Notes under the pieces: model-generated
Told to the model about the DNA's origin: nothing
What the model saw: only the letters and a program-made list of their open reading frames with translations
Database searches by the model: none
In this document: positions 1 through 11,620 of the stretch, piece by piece
Numbering within the stretch: the stretch's first letter is position 1
How the letters are laid out: every line of letters starts with the position of its first letter
Assembly (NCBI GenBank): GCA_051294375.1
Contig: CM119270.1
Location: forward strand, 10,498,766-10,562,765
DNA: 64,000 nucleotides
Direction of reading: 5' to 3'
Origin: Paraspadella gotoi
Lineage: Eukaryota > Chaetognatha
Program-made: the position numbers and the translations under genes

Positions 1-259
1 ATATATCAAAAGCGACCCGTTTTGGCTTAAATTCTTAATTAAATGAGTTTTTTGGTTTAACGATGAGGCTAAAAGTTAGGAATTATGTTAGCGATTATGT
101 TAGGGAATTAAGGTTAGAGATTACTCCTAGGGGATAGGCTTAGGTTAGGAATTACTATTAGAGATTTGAATTAAAAATTTATTAAAACTTTAGGGTAAGT
201 GATAAAGAGATTTTTTCCCTTTGATTATGTTGCCGGTAAAAGAGTTTACTCCTTCACAG

Positions 260-304
260 ACACGGATTGTAAAGACTATTTTCGGTGCTGCGTCGGACCG
301 AACG
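260..304 (+). CDS. Cys-rich protein gene, internal exon a (first seen in window)
   Basis: Seen: a CTTCACAG acceptor ends at 259 and a GTGAGC donor starts at 305. With a phase-1 entry the 45 bases read as 14 codons including TDCKDYFRCCVGPN and leave one base, so the exon is symmetric phase 1-1. A cysteine, five residues and an adjacent CC pair resemble the end of the module seen in the exons at 3131 and 3459, but with a much shorter spacing before the CC. The gene therefore begins upstream of this window, and its start codon and signal peptide are not visible here. The split codon joins in frame to the exon at 2251. The 1.9-kb intron that follows contains two minisatellites. The exon is short, so confidence rests on the splice sites, the shared phase and the CC pair together. 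Confidence 0.6.
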
Positions 305-1199
305 GTGAGCCTATCAACAGTGTGTTGTTGTTGGAGTATAACAAAATAAAATTAATTATATCTTCGTGTTAATAAACGAGGAAATCAATTACTTTTACTT
401 GTTTACATATTTGTCGTTTCTTTCTGAAATAAAAATATTTGATGTTAAAATATCGTAAGGTGGACGTAAGGTTAAAATGGATGCGACAGAGCCGAGATTC
501 GAGATGGCACGGCGACACGGCGCCGCGACGCTGAGTCTTTATTAAAAACACTTAGTTTCGCCGATGAAAACACTTTGTTTTGCCGTGGTTAGCTCAGTTT
601 TTATTTCTCAGTAGTGTTTTTTTTCTAGCGAGCTTTTCTATGAAAATTTGCAAATTACTTGTTTCACTATTTTCTATTTTTATATTTTATGAAGGATTTA
701 GTATTTAATCTTATTATTTAATCTTTTTAAGAATTCTTTTATCCCCGGGGTCGTGATTTAACTAGCTTTGCTAATTTAGCATTGTACCTGAAACAAATAG
801 AGAGAAAAGTACATTAGTACACTTAATTTTATTATTAACTACTTTTAAATGACAGTTCTCTATACTCCATCACACAGTAACTGCTGTAGTGTGAGCCTTC
901 ATCATGATAGAGTGCTGAAATTTTTATTGCATCATCCTTAGAAGGTAGGGCAACTAATAAGATCTTTTGGACGTGGATTGGCTCACTAGGATTCAGTCAA
1001 TTAACGAAAATGTGCCCAAGGTGTGCTTTTTTAACCTTTAGGCGAGGGTAGCACTAAGGGTGTTGCACCAATTTTGAAAAAAAGTAGTACAATCTTATTT
1101 TTTTACCTCCCAACATATTTTCCTAGATGTGAATTAATATCTGAAAACTTTTCAAATTTGGGTGAAACACCCTAGCGCTCCAGGCCTTTCCCGTCAGGC

Positions 1200-1355
1200 G
1201 CTCCAGGCCAAGGACCCTTTATTTTTCTGACTATTGTCAGAGTTTTTAACCACCTTTTTATTTTTCTGACTATTGTCAAATTTTTTAACCACCTTCTCAT
1301 TTTTCTGACTATTGTCAGAGTTTCTAACCACCTTTTTATTTTTCTGACTATTGTA
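1200..1355. repeat. 39-bp minisatellite, 4 copies
   Basis: Four imperfect head-to-tail copies of a unit containing TTTTTCTGACTATTGTCAGA followed by a TTTAACCACC stretch. The array lies in the first intron of the Cys-rich gene. It produces a spurious basic, repetitive frame on the minus strand. Confidence 0.85.
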
Positions 1356-1479
1356 AGATGGAGTCTAGCTTTCAAGGAGGGACGTATGTGACTCCCCTGA
1401 TGCTCTGAACGCTCTTGCTTTTATAGCCCTCAATTTGGTCACGTGACTAGATGAAGATCTTGCTTTCTTATATTTTGCT

Positions 1480-2100
1480 TTCTTAAAGAGCCAAAATTTT
1501 GCTTTCTAATTTGTTAAAATTATGCCCAAATAAGGAAATATTTAGCTTTTCCCAAAGCTAACATGCCTCTAAAATGCCCAAATAAGGTAATAGCTAGCTT
1601 TTCCAAAAGCTAACACCCTTTAAAAATGCCCAAATAAGGTAATATCTAGCTTTTCCCAAAGCTAACACGCTTTTAAAATACCCAAATAAGGTAATGTATA
1701 GCTTTTCCCAAAGCTAACACGCCTTTAAAATGCCCAAATAAGGAAATGTCTAGCTTTTCCATAAGCTAACACGCTTTTAAATTGCCCAAATAAGGAAATG
1801 TTTAGCTTTCCCTAAAGCTATATTTTGCTTTCCCAAAAGCTAACTTTTTGCTTTGAAGATACCCAAATAAAATGTTTAGCTCTCCCTAAAGCTAGATTTT
1901 GCTTTCCCAAAAGCTAATTTTGCTTTTCCAAAAGCTACTGTTGTTTTTAAAATTTCCTAATAAGGTCAATTTTGGCTTATTTAAAAGCTAATATGCGCAA
2001 CTAAAATGCCCAAATAAGGCAATCGTTTGCTTTTGCAAAAGCTATTGCTTTTTAATCATAACAAAATAAGGAAGTTTTTAGCTTTTCCAAAAGCAAGCAA
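1480..2100. repeat. ~52-55-bp minisatellite with a hairpin core
   Basis: About ten imperfect copies of a unit containing TGCCCAAATAAGGTAATG, TAGCTTTTCCCAAAGCTA and ACACGCCTTTAAA. The AGCTTTTCC-AAAGCT core of each unit is self-complementary, so every unit can form a small hairpin. Copies diverge toward the right end. The array is inside the intron between exons 260-304 and 2251-2319. Confidence 0.85.
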
Positions 2101-2250
2101 ATAATTAATAGTGATTTATAAATAGCAAGAAAATTATTACTTAATGTAAATATTTTAACGTATTATATATTTTAATCTTTTCTACGCTAATAATTGATCT
2201 ATTTAAAATAAAAAAGTCGTCCCCTACTTTTTTATTACACTCTCTGTCAG

Positions 2251-2319
2251 ATGAAACTGGAGATTGCCTCGAGAGCTGTAAGGAATGTGAAGATACATAT
2301 TCACAAGCCGGGGCAGGAG
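2251..2319 (+). CDS. Cys-rich protein gene, internal exon b (first half of an 8-Cys module)
   Basis: Seen: a TCTCTGTCAG acceptor ends at 2250 and a GTTTGT donor starts at 2320. The exon is phase 1 in and phase 1 out (2 bases, 22 codons, 1 base). The frame contains GDCLESCKECED, that is C-x3-C-x2-C, which is the opening signature of the module also seen at 3459 (FCTNDC) and 3907 (ECTKNC). The rest of the module (C4 to C7-C8) is on the next exon at 3131, thirteen residues after C3. This exon is too short to stand out as an ORF, and the longer minus-strand frame over it is a shadow. The donor is GTTTGT rather than GTRAGT, the weakest point of the call. Function is unknown; the cysteine spacing implies an extracellular, disulfide-bonded fold. 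Confidence 0.7.
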
Positions 2320-2484
2320 GTTTGTCAATTTACTTGCATCTCCAATAACGAGTAGTGAAAGTTGCAGATCAAAATTCGAATAGTTCATGAGCAGTTTTGT
2401 ACTAAAGAACATTGATATATGAAAAAAAATGATTTGAAATTCATTAATTTTCGCATACGCTCTTATTTATACATTATGGCAACA

Positions 2485-2700
2485 GGAGGATTGCCTGTGA
2501 TACCCGGGGCGCGGGGTATCTCACCAACTGGCGTAGGGGCTGCGGACCCTCAGTGACCGCCTCCTATCACTGGCATGTTTATACCGGCACCGTCACATTT
2601 AAGCCAGAACCGGGATACCCAGGGATTGAACCCAGGACGCTCGGATGGAATGAGATGATTTAGCCTGCTCAGCCATTGAGACGAGGCTGAGGATGGACAG
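2485..2700 (-). mobile_element. tRNA-derived SINE (minus strand), intronic
   Basis: Read on the minus strand, a tRNA-like head carries an A-box-like TGGCTGAGCAGGC (plus coordinates about 2663-2677) and a perfect B box GGTTCAATCCC (about 2622-2632), spaced as in a tRNA promoter. A GC-rich body follows in otherwise AT-rich DNA. No intact tRNA cloverleaf is preserved. It lies in the intron between the exons at 2251 and 3131. Its sequence differs from the SINE at 6610 and 63638, so it is a second family. Confidence 0.65.
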
Positions 2701-3130
2701 CAGTGAGGCAGCTTTAAGTCTTGCTGCCACAACATAGTATTTAACATAGAAAATGTCAAAGTTTAAAAATAGTTTTTTTTTAAAGCAGATTCGAATTCCT
2801 CATAAAAAGTTGATTAAAGAAAATATAAGTCTTAATCAAAAATTCGTTCATTAAGTTAGCTAAAAATTAAAAAAACTATAATTTTTATACTAAAATTAAA
2901 TTATAGGTTAACTATAATAGTTTTTTAGGATTTTGACCCACTTAATGAAAGTAATTTTCTAAAAAGAGTTATATTTCCTTCTATCTACTTTTTGTAAGGA
3001 AATCGAATCAAATTTTAACATTTTCTTTGGTGAGTACTATGGCCGAAATTAGTTATTCTTCCAAACTTATGTGGTGCTACTCGCCCCATTACTTCTCGAA
3101 ATAAATGTGTAAATCACCGTCCCATCACAG

Positions 3131-3259
3131 ACCCGATTTGCAACGAATTGACGAAGAACTGCGACAGCAACGAGAGATGTCGCGATCTGACGCGACTCAA
3201 GAAGAAAATCGACGGAAAAGTCGCCGACTTTAAAAGCTGCTGCTTCGCCGAAAAGAAGC
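3131..3259 (+). CDS. Cys-rich protein gene, internal exon c (second half of module 2)
   Basis: Seen: a CCCATCACAG acceptor ends at 3130 and a canonical GTGAGT donor starts at 3260. The exon is phase 1-1 (2 bases, 42 codons, 1 base). Cysteines run PIC-x6-C-x5-C-x19-CC, ending SCCFAEKK. Joined to the exon at 2251 it completes an eight-cysteine module of pattern C-x3-C-x2-C-x13-C-x6-C-x5-C-x19-CC. The stretch between the sixth cysteine and the CC pair is rich in lysine and arginine. It is GC-rich against AT-rich flanks, as expected of a real exon. I do not recognise the family: six-cysteine ShK and WAP layouts do not match the order of single cysteines followed by one terminal CC. Confidence 0.85.
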
Positions 3260-3458
3260 GTGAGTTGGGGGGAGTGGAGAGTGTCAGAGTGAAGGATGTT
3301 CAGAGAGCAATGTGAAAAAGAAAAAACAAGCGAAGCTCCTCGGAGGTTGAAAAAGTGCTGTCGAAAACCTGGTTTGGATTGATTGTTGTATTACTATCTA
3401 CCTCAGCTTATTTCAAGAGTATATCATAACCTACCCTCCTGCTCCCCCTCCCTCGCAG

Positions 3459-3680
3459 ACGACCGGGCCGGCTTCTGTACGAATGACTGTCAGTCGGGCT
3501 GCAAGGCCATGGCGGGTAAAGGAAAGAAGTTCGCTCGCGCACGGTGCAATCACGATCTCGAGTGGCCAGACTTGTGCAAGACCAACGCATACTGCAGAGG
3601 AGTTAAAAAGTGGCAGGGATTCGACGTCTCCTATCAAGGATGTTGCGTCAAGTTTCCCAAGAATAAGGCTGAGAAGAGCC
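3459..3680 (+). CDS. Cys-rich protein gene, internal exon d (complete 8-Cys module 3)
   Basis: Seen: a polypyrimidine tract and CCTCGCAG acceptor end at 3458, and a GTGAGT donor starts at 3681. The exon is phase 1-1 (2 bases, 73 codons, 1 base) and open throughout. It carries a whole module: C-x3-C-x3-C-x14-C-x9-C-x5-C-x15-CC, starting at FCTNDC and ending GCCVKFPK. The same eight cysteines occur in module 2 with nearly the same spacing, so the protein is built of repeated modules. Here the module has no internal intron, whereas module 2 is split after its third cysteine. Phase 1-1 exons are the usual substrate of exon shuffling and duplication. Likely extracellular; the target or partner is unknown. 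Confidence 0.88.
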
Positions 3681-3906
3681 GTGAGTCTGGCTTGGGGGGG
3701 TTGATTGATTCGGTCTGCTTGGTTTTGATTTCAAGAGTAAGTTCTTTGAAAGTGTTGGAGTGCAACGCATAATAAAATATTTATATTTTTAAATTCGAAC
3801 CTTGGAATTATATTATTTCGTCATTTTATATATTCAAACAGCCCCTAGAATTTCTGCGTTTGAAAAAAAATATCTTTAATTATGAACTAATATTTATATC
3901 TTTTAG

Positions 3907-3982
3907 CTTACGTGGCGGAATGCACAAAAAACTGCGTCGATTGCCAAGAGCAGATAGACGAATTTTACAGTTTCAGATGCGG
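3907..3982 (+). CDS. Cys-rich protein gene, internal exon e (start of module 4)
   Basis: Seen: a TTTTAG acceptor ends at 3906 and a GTGAGT donor starts at 3983. The exon reads AECTKNCVDCQE then FYSFRCG, that is C-x3-C-x2-C-x11-C, matching the first four cysteines of the modules upstream. Entry is phase 1 but exit is phase 2 (GG left over), unlike the other exons. The donor runs directly into a 96-bp (GA)n tract. Either module 4 is truncated and continues into the cysteine-free exon at 4137, or an exon with the remaining cysteines lies further on. I found no such exon up to about 6300. Confidence 0.82.
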
Positions 3983-3988
3983 GTGAGT

Positions 3989-4090
<102 letters not shown>

Positions 4091-4136
4091 GACATGCATC
4101 ACACAACCCTCCCATCTTTGCTCCAACCATGCCTAG

Positions 4137-4407
4137 CGGCCGAAACGCTCCCCTCGCCACGACGGCGGCGCCCCCTCATAGTGGTGCTCCTCCCAACGCC
4201 CATTCCCGCGTCTTCATCGTCGTCGGCGTCGTCGTCGGCGTCCTCGTCTCGTTCCTCCTAGAGGGCCTCGGCGAATTCGGTGACGTTGGCGTCGTCATGG
4301 AGTCGTGGTTCTTCGTCTCCTTCGTCCTCACGGCGGAGTTGGTCACGATATTGAAGGGGACAGAGATGAGAAGAGACGGAAGAGACGTCAGCCACTGGTT
4401 GAGCTAA
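4137..4407 (+). CDS. Cys-rich protein gene, probable last exon: stalk and transmembrane segment
   Basis: Seen: a pyrimidine-rich CCATGCCTAG acceptor ends at 4136. Entry in phase 2 completes the GG left by the exon at 3907 as a glycine codon, and the frame is open to TAA at 4405-4407. It encodes a stalk rich in Ala, Pro and Thr (about residues 3-22), a strongly hydrophobic segment VFIVVGVVVGVLVSFLL suited to a membrane helix, then a tail with a second hydrophobic patch and a basic end. This suggests a type I membrane protein with the cysteine modules outside the cell. Caution: the hydrophobic stretch is encoded by a GTC/GTY-biased near-repeat, so it could be non-coding low-complexity DNA whose frame fits by chance. 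No AATAAA is seen close downstream. Confidence 0.42.
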
Positions 4408-6285
<1,878 letters not shown>

Positions 6286-6290
6286 TAATT

Positions 6291-6415
6291 AACAAGTTTG
6301 AGCAAACAGTGTCGGACCTCCCTACGATAATTAAGCGGTATTTAGATAATTAGATGATAAATCACGATAATTATTTCAATTTTTGATCCTAACTGATCAT
6401 AACAGATCATACCAA
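6291..6415 (+). repeat. Dispersed repeat, AACAAGTTTGAGCAAACA family
   Basis: Begins AACAAGTTTGAGCAAACA, continues GTGTCGGACCTCCC and has a body of ACGATAATTA and GATGATAAATCACGATAATT. A close copy is at 40863-41015, and the core recurs at about 32540 (plus) and 26990-27045 (minus) inside the palindrome arms. Confidence 0.75.
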
Positions 6416-6609
6416 ACCAATCCAATGGCTGCGCCAATACATGTAAATCGCTTGCAGGGGATTAATATGAACTGTTACTATGGTACAAACAAATATTTTT
6501 TTTAACTATAATTATTTTTTAAACTTGCGTCATTTTTTTCACTTGCATCATTTTCTTAACTTGTCTGGTGGTCCTATCACCACAGATGGATTAAAGCTGT
6601 TTCTTTCGC

Positions 6610-7065
6610 AGCGCCTCAGTGGCTCAGTGGACTAATACACCTGGTTCGAGCCCTGAGGTTGTCATGTAGAAAGTGGGATGGACCGGGTAACCCGCCTGTA
6701 GGCATGGGCCTACTGCCAGATCCAAAGCTCTGGACTACATGAACATGCTGTGTAGTCGGGCATTGCCTAAGTTCACCCCGCCTATAAGCATGGCTCTTTC
6801 AGTTGTGACCCGGTGGCTCATTGAGTAAAGCCATCAGCTCATGACCACTAGGTACCGGGTTCAATCCCAACCCGGTACTTACCCTGTGGGAAGAGTGAGG
6901 ACGGCCGTAAGCCGCCTTGGGGGCGTGGCAAACCCTCAAGCCTGGTACCAAGCCCAGGACCCGTTCCATGTCTACTAGAGAGGGTTATAGAAATTAGGGA
7001 TTAGTCACCTTCTGCCCACTTAGCGCCTTATCCACAACTGACACCGCAGCGGGTGTGGCGCTCGT
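6610..7065 (+). mobile_element. Composite tRNA-derived SINE
   Basis: Two tRNA-promoter-like heads occur in one element. The first has A box TGGCTCAGTGG (about 6620) and B box GGTTCGAGCCC (6643-6653), unusually close together. The second has TGGCTCATTGAGT (about 6815) and GGTTCAATCCC (about 6859), at normal spacing. A GC-rich body with GAGGACGGCCGTAAGCCGCC and a tail CTTAGCGCCTTATCCACAA follow. The part from about 6738 onward is repeated at 63638-63921, proving it is interspersed. A polymerase III-transcribed retroelement is inferred from the boxes. Confidence 0.75.
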
Positions 7066-7439
7066 AAAACCAACCTCTTCACTTGCATCATTTTTTAAAC
7101 TTACATCATTTTTTGGAATTGTATCATGATATTTTCATTAATTAATTAAGTAATGAAAATATTTATGAGTAAGCATAAGATAAGTAATTAAAAATCAAGT
7201 CAACTTGACTTTGGTTTTTTTCTTCCAACTCATTTCCACTCCTCGTCCCATCAAAACTTTATATTCTATCCATCCAATTATGATTAATTCGAGTAATTAT
7301 TGGTTAAAATTAGTATAAAGATTCATGTAAATTTGACTTATATTTTTTTCTTTTAAACTCGTTTCTCTTGCGCGGATTCCATTGAAACTTTATATCCAGC
7401 TTCGTCACACACTTCCAACCATACACAAAATTTCATACC

Positions 7440-7685
7440 AATCCATCCATCCAATCACGAGTAATTGCAAGATTTTGCTAAGGGGGGACGGACTCTGAGA
7501 CAGACAAACAGCAGCAGACAGACAGACACAGACAGACAGAGGAACGGAGGGACGGATGGACGGACGTACATCATTTTTTTGCATAATTTATCATAATTCG
7601 ATATTCTGATACGATAAAAATGATTTACCGACAAGATTTTGGGGTGGGACAGACGGACCGATAAATAATTAAGAAAAACCGAGGT
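7440..7685 (+). repeat. Dispersed repeat with GACAGACAGACGGACGGA core
   Basis: Contains AATCACGAGTAATTGC, TTTTGCTAAGGGGG, a GACA/GACGGA run and ATTTACCGACAAGATTTTGG followed by GGTGGGACAGACGGACC. The same order recurs at about 32935-33590 (plus) and, reversed, at about 26070-26640, so it is an interspersed family. Confidence 0.7.
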
Positions 7686-8573
7686 GAATAAAAAAATTAC
7701 AAAAATTTAAAAAAGAATAGGAAAAAATGAATAGAAAAATTTTCGAATAAGCGTATGGAAAACAAAATTAGAGTATCATTTTGTTACCAGCCTCCAACCA
7801 TTAATGGCCGTTGCGCATTAGGGTGAAGTGAAAGTTTGGAATAAAAATTTAGTAGTTATATCTTGAAAACTATCATATTAGTGATTATTAATCTGTAGTT
7901 ATTTTTTATTTTTTACAAATATGTAGCCCAGTCAGCTTATTTTGATTATAGTACTACCCTTATATAATGTCAAAATTTCAAAAATGGTTTTATTTTTAAT
8001 TCTGAGAACAGATTCAGATTTCTTGTGAAAAGTTGAAAAAAAATATAAACCTTTTATAAAAATAATGTCATTAAGTAGGTTAAAATTCCAAAAAACTATA
8101 TTTTTAAACTGGAAATTAAAAATCAGTATCTTAAATATAGTTTTTTACATTTTTGAACAAATTAATGAAAAAAATTTTAAAAAAGAATTATACTTTCTTT
8201 TATAAACTTTTTACAAGGAATCCAAATCCGATCTTGAAATTTAAAAATTTGTATTTCGAAATTTTAGCTATTATATATGTAGAAATGATTTTTAAATAAC
8301 ATTCATTTTGCCTCTCAATCAGAGTTGATGATTGTCCTATCTCTGGTTACTAAAAATTCCCCCATAGCACGCGTCATGCTGCTCTGTTCTTACTTACTTA
8401 GCAACAACTATCTTAATGGTTATAAGAAATAATTAGCTATAAAAATTGTCTAGTGCACAAAGATTGATGCTATAGCACATCAATCCTGGTCCCTGATTAG
8501 TTAATTTTAAATTTGATAGCTACCTCTAGTTTCTGATTGGTTCTTTACTAATATAAAAAGGGACATTTTTTAT

Positions 8574-8896
8574 GAAATTGGTACAACCAATATAAAAATT
8601 ATCCATTCATTTAATAAAAATAAGCTATCTTGCCCTGACTTTGGACAGGCTTTGGTGGTTTAAGGCCTCCATCACTCTTTACAAGATAATGACATAGCAG
8701 GTCCTGCAAGCTATCAATCAAGACTCTCTCACAGTCTCGTTTAGTCACTCCCAGAGTACCTGGCTTCCCTATCAATGAAGTGGAAAATATTTCAAAGAAT
8801 GTTTCAATTGTATGAAAAGACCACTCCCTTAAGTATTAGATCGGGAATACTTATTGTACTCCGCACTAGCATCAAATACAAGGAGCTGAATTTTAT
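8574..8896 (+). repeat. ~310-bp repeat family, copy 1 of a tandem pair
   Basis: Starts GAAATTGGTACAACCAATAT and ends GAGCTGAATTTTATG. An adjacent second copy begins at 8897. Further copies lie at 22191, 52243 and 56702, with an inverted fragment near 15400-15485. Small indels separate copy 1 from copy 2. Confidence 0.9.
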
Positions 8897-9192
8897 GAAA
8901 TTGGTACAACCAATATAAAAATTATCCATTCATTTAATAAAATAAGCTTATCTTGCCCCTGACTTTGGACAGGCTTTGGTGGTTTAAGGCCTCCATCACT
9001 CTTACAAGATAATGACATAGCAGGTCCCTGCAAGCTTTCAATCAAGACTCTCTCACAGTCTCGTTTAGTCACTCCCAGAGTACCTGGCTTCCCTATCAAT
9101 GAAGTGGAAAATATTTCAAAGAATGTTTCAATTGTATGAAAAGACCACTCCTTAAGTATTAGATCGGGAATACTTATTGTACTCCGCACTAG
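8897..9192 (+). repeat. ~310-bp repeat family, copy 2
   Basis: Direct continuation of copy 1 with the same order of internal landmarks (TTGCCCCTGACTTTGGACAG, CACTCCCAGAGTACCTGGC, TTAGATCGGGAATAC). It lacks the last ~25 bases of the unit. A 98-codon minus-strand frame exists only in this copy and is broken by indels in the others, so I do not call it a gene. Confidence 0.9.
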
Positions 9193-9199
9193 GGCGTTC

Positions 9200-10900
9200 C
9201 AAGGACCATAAGAGGTAAAAACACTGTTTGATTATTTTGTGATTTTTATTTAAATAAAGTAATAATTTTCTATTCCTTTTAGCTTTAAGCTGACCATTTG
9301 CTACCAAAGTTTTTATATCCAACTGCCCACTGTCATAAAGTACTCAAATAAAAAGATGTCTGCTTAATCCAAGGTCTTGATTATTTAATCTTATTGAAAA
9401 TTCAAGGAATGCTCTAACTAACCCAAACAATATAGTTATTACTATATATAAATATAGCTCACTGGTGCCCACTATTGTATAAAATTAAAAAAATAAATTT
9501 ACCAAAGAATTTTTATTTATTTTTATTTTTATGTTTATATGCTAAATTTTAAGTTTCTAAAACTTCATTATTTCCACATCACTCTATTGGTATGATTGCC
9601 CATCTTGGTGTCCATTGGTCGGAGAGACGAGAAGAAGATGTGAAACAAGACGACGATGCGGAGGAGAAAAAGAAGACGAGGAGGAAGAAGAAACGAAGAT
9701 GACTAAGAGGTGGAAGAGGAAGAGGAGCGTTTCCAACTCCCGCTTCCATCATCATCGAAATCCTCGGGGTTTCGTAGGATTTCGAGTCCATTGGTTTTGC
9801 GTCGGCCACGCCCCCTTCGACCCGCCCACTTCCGGTTTCGGGCAGAGACGCTCACATCCGGGTTATGAGGAGGAGGCGAAAAGAAAATCATCCGATGGCA
9901 TTCGAGGGTTAAATCACAACTGAGAAGGAGTCTCTAATGTTTCGCTCTTTTTTAAGTCTTAATCGATATGAAACGCGGCTTAAAGTCCTGATTGCAGAGA
10001 CGAAAATAAGATGTAAGATTGTAAGATTGTAAGATCACTCAGATTTTCCGTTCCAAACTCTATCATGATAAGTTTTCTCCACAACTCCAAAATCTCCCCC
10101 GTCGCCAACGCCTCCTTAAATACCCCCTTCTAGTCTTCCCTTCCCCGTCTGGAACGCCCACTTCCCTTAACGACACGACACCGATGCTCCTTTCTTGTTT
10201 ACAAGAGACGACGTCGTTCACATTCGTTTTTGTGTCATTATTACCTTTGATTTGTCATTTCTATGTCATTTGTCAATTTCCTTTGACAGTTTTGCAATTT
10301 CTTACACTTTTAATTATCTTAGCTTTTTTCCGTATAAGTATTATAATATATATAGTATATATATTCAAAAATTACGTGTGCAATAAATCATAAAATCTTA
10401 GCCTACAAGAGTTACAAGTATTTTCGTTACATTTTTTATTGATTATTGTTGAGCTGTTTGGATGAGTGCACGCTGCACAGTGTAACGACGATTTCATATC
10501 CTGCAAAATGTATTTTAGCGAAATATTGCAGTTTTTGTTTGACCACGTGATATATATAGCTGTTGTTATCTCATTAATAATATTTATAATAATATTTCTT
10601 AATACTAGTATCTTTTGTTTTACTTATCTGCCTCTATTAAATAAAAGAACAACGTTGTTAAAGAAGAGAAGTTAACAAGGTAAATAAAAAAGCCGGCATC
10701 AATTCAATTAGATCTTGAGCCTGTGACTAAAGGGTACTTTTTTTCTCTGTGTCCTTGTTTTTTAATCTGATTATAAATTCTGATGAATTTATCAGATCCT
10801 AATTGTTCTTATTTCTCAATAAACATTAGTAAGCATTTATTACTAAATTCGGCAACCTGCCTTTTATCCACATATAACCTTACGGAGTCTCACTTTACTG
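9200..10900. other. Intergenic DNA with one GC-rich, purine-skewed island
   Basis: AT-rich except for 9590-9930, where AGA/GAG triplets and a CpG-containing stretch occur. Frames there are open on both strands (acidic and serine-rich on minus) without a convincing pair of splice sites. Around 10180-10680 only AT-rich hydrophobic frames are seen. Confidence 0.5.
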
Positions 10901-10934
10901 ACCCAGAAAACAACTTTCACCGTTTTGTTCTCAG

Positions 10935-11125
10935 TCGAATCCTCCTCTTATCCCCGTGAAATCCCGCATCTATCACCGCCCTCTCCATTCGTCCGCGAGA
11001 CTAGCGACGATGACGAAGACGACAACGAAAATGGCGGCGTCGGCGGCAGAGGGGGCGGTGGCGGGGTTGGCTGCGTCGGCTGCGTCAGCGGCGTCGGCGA
11101 GAGCGGTGGCGACTTACCGAGCTGA
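10935..11125 (+). CDS. Possible terminal exon, acidic then Gly-rich
   Basis: A TTGTTCTCAG acceptor ends at 10934. With phase-1 entry the frame runs to TGA at 11123-11125, starting ESSSYPREIPHLSPPSPF, then SDDDEDDNEN and a Gly/Cys/Val-rich end. The last part is encoded by GGC/GTC triplet repeats and may be low-complexity. A GTAAGT donor-like site on the opposite strand (about 11120) makes the strand uncertain. No partner exon was found. Confidence 0.22.
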
Positions 11126-11184
11126 TGGACACGGGTTGATGACTCCAGAAATTGGAATATAGCGTAACAAGAATGGGGATCTTG

Positions 11185-11266
11185 AGAGAGAGAGAGAGAG
11201 AGTAGGTTAGCGTGTGAGTAGAGAGAGAGAGAGAGAGAGAAGAGAGAAGAGAGAGAGAAAAAAGAG

Positions 11267-11307
<41 letters not shown>

Positions 11308-11335
11308 GTAAAGAAGAAGAGAGAGAGAGAGAGGT
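11185..11335. repeat. Interrupted (GA)n tract
   Basis: Several GA runs separated by AAGA and GTAG interruptions. They give spurious Ser-Leu frames on the minus strand. Confidence 0.95.
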
Positions 11336-11459
11336 TAGTAGATAGCGTAAGTTTAACCGGTGGCTGGTCGTCATTCAATGAGGAAATATTTTTAGGTTAT
11401 GGTTAGCATTGGAGGGAGTAAATTAATTTTCTTTAAATAATAAATAATTTTTATTAATG

Positions 11460-11620
11460 CTCACGTGACCCCTCCCAAAAAAAAGAGGCCAATACCCTTA
11501 ACCGATTATTTAGTCAGGCGACCAACCACGTGATAAATCACGTGGCCAATCAGGTGGCCGTTCACCTGACTGATTAGCCATCGCCTGGCCCTTTGCGAGC
11601 GCGAGAGAGTTCACGTGAAC
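11460..11620. promoter_or_regulatory. CACGTG E-box cluster
   Basis: Four perfect CACGTG palindromes at 11462, 11527, 11539 and 11612 in 156 bp, plus a CACCTG at about 11569. CACGTG is the classical binding site of bHLH-zipper factors (Myc/Max, USF, MITF) and of bHLH clock factors. CpG content rises to the right up to about 12440. Regulatory use is inferred; no gene start is identified next to it. Confidence 0.35.

Noticed and set aside
1-200. TTAGG-like words suggesting interstitial telomeric repeat
   Set aside because: The words are irregularly spaced and never form a tandem run; the same weak pattern at 28196-28400 is equally degenerate.
6610-6870. Functional tRNA genes
   Set aside because: A and B boxes are present but acceptor and anticodon stems do not pair, and copies are dispersed; a SINE explains them better.
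8893-9189. 98-codon minus-strand frame that looks protein-like
   Set aside because: It lies wholly in the 310-bp repeat and is interrupted by indels in every other copy.
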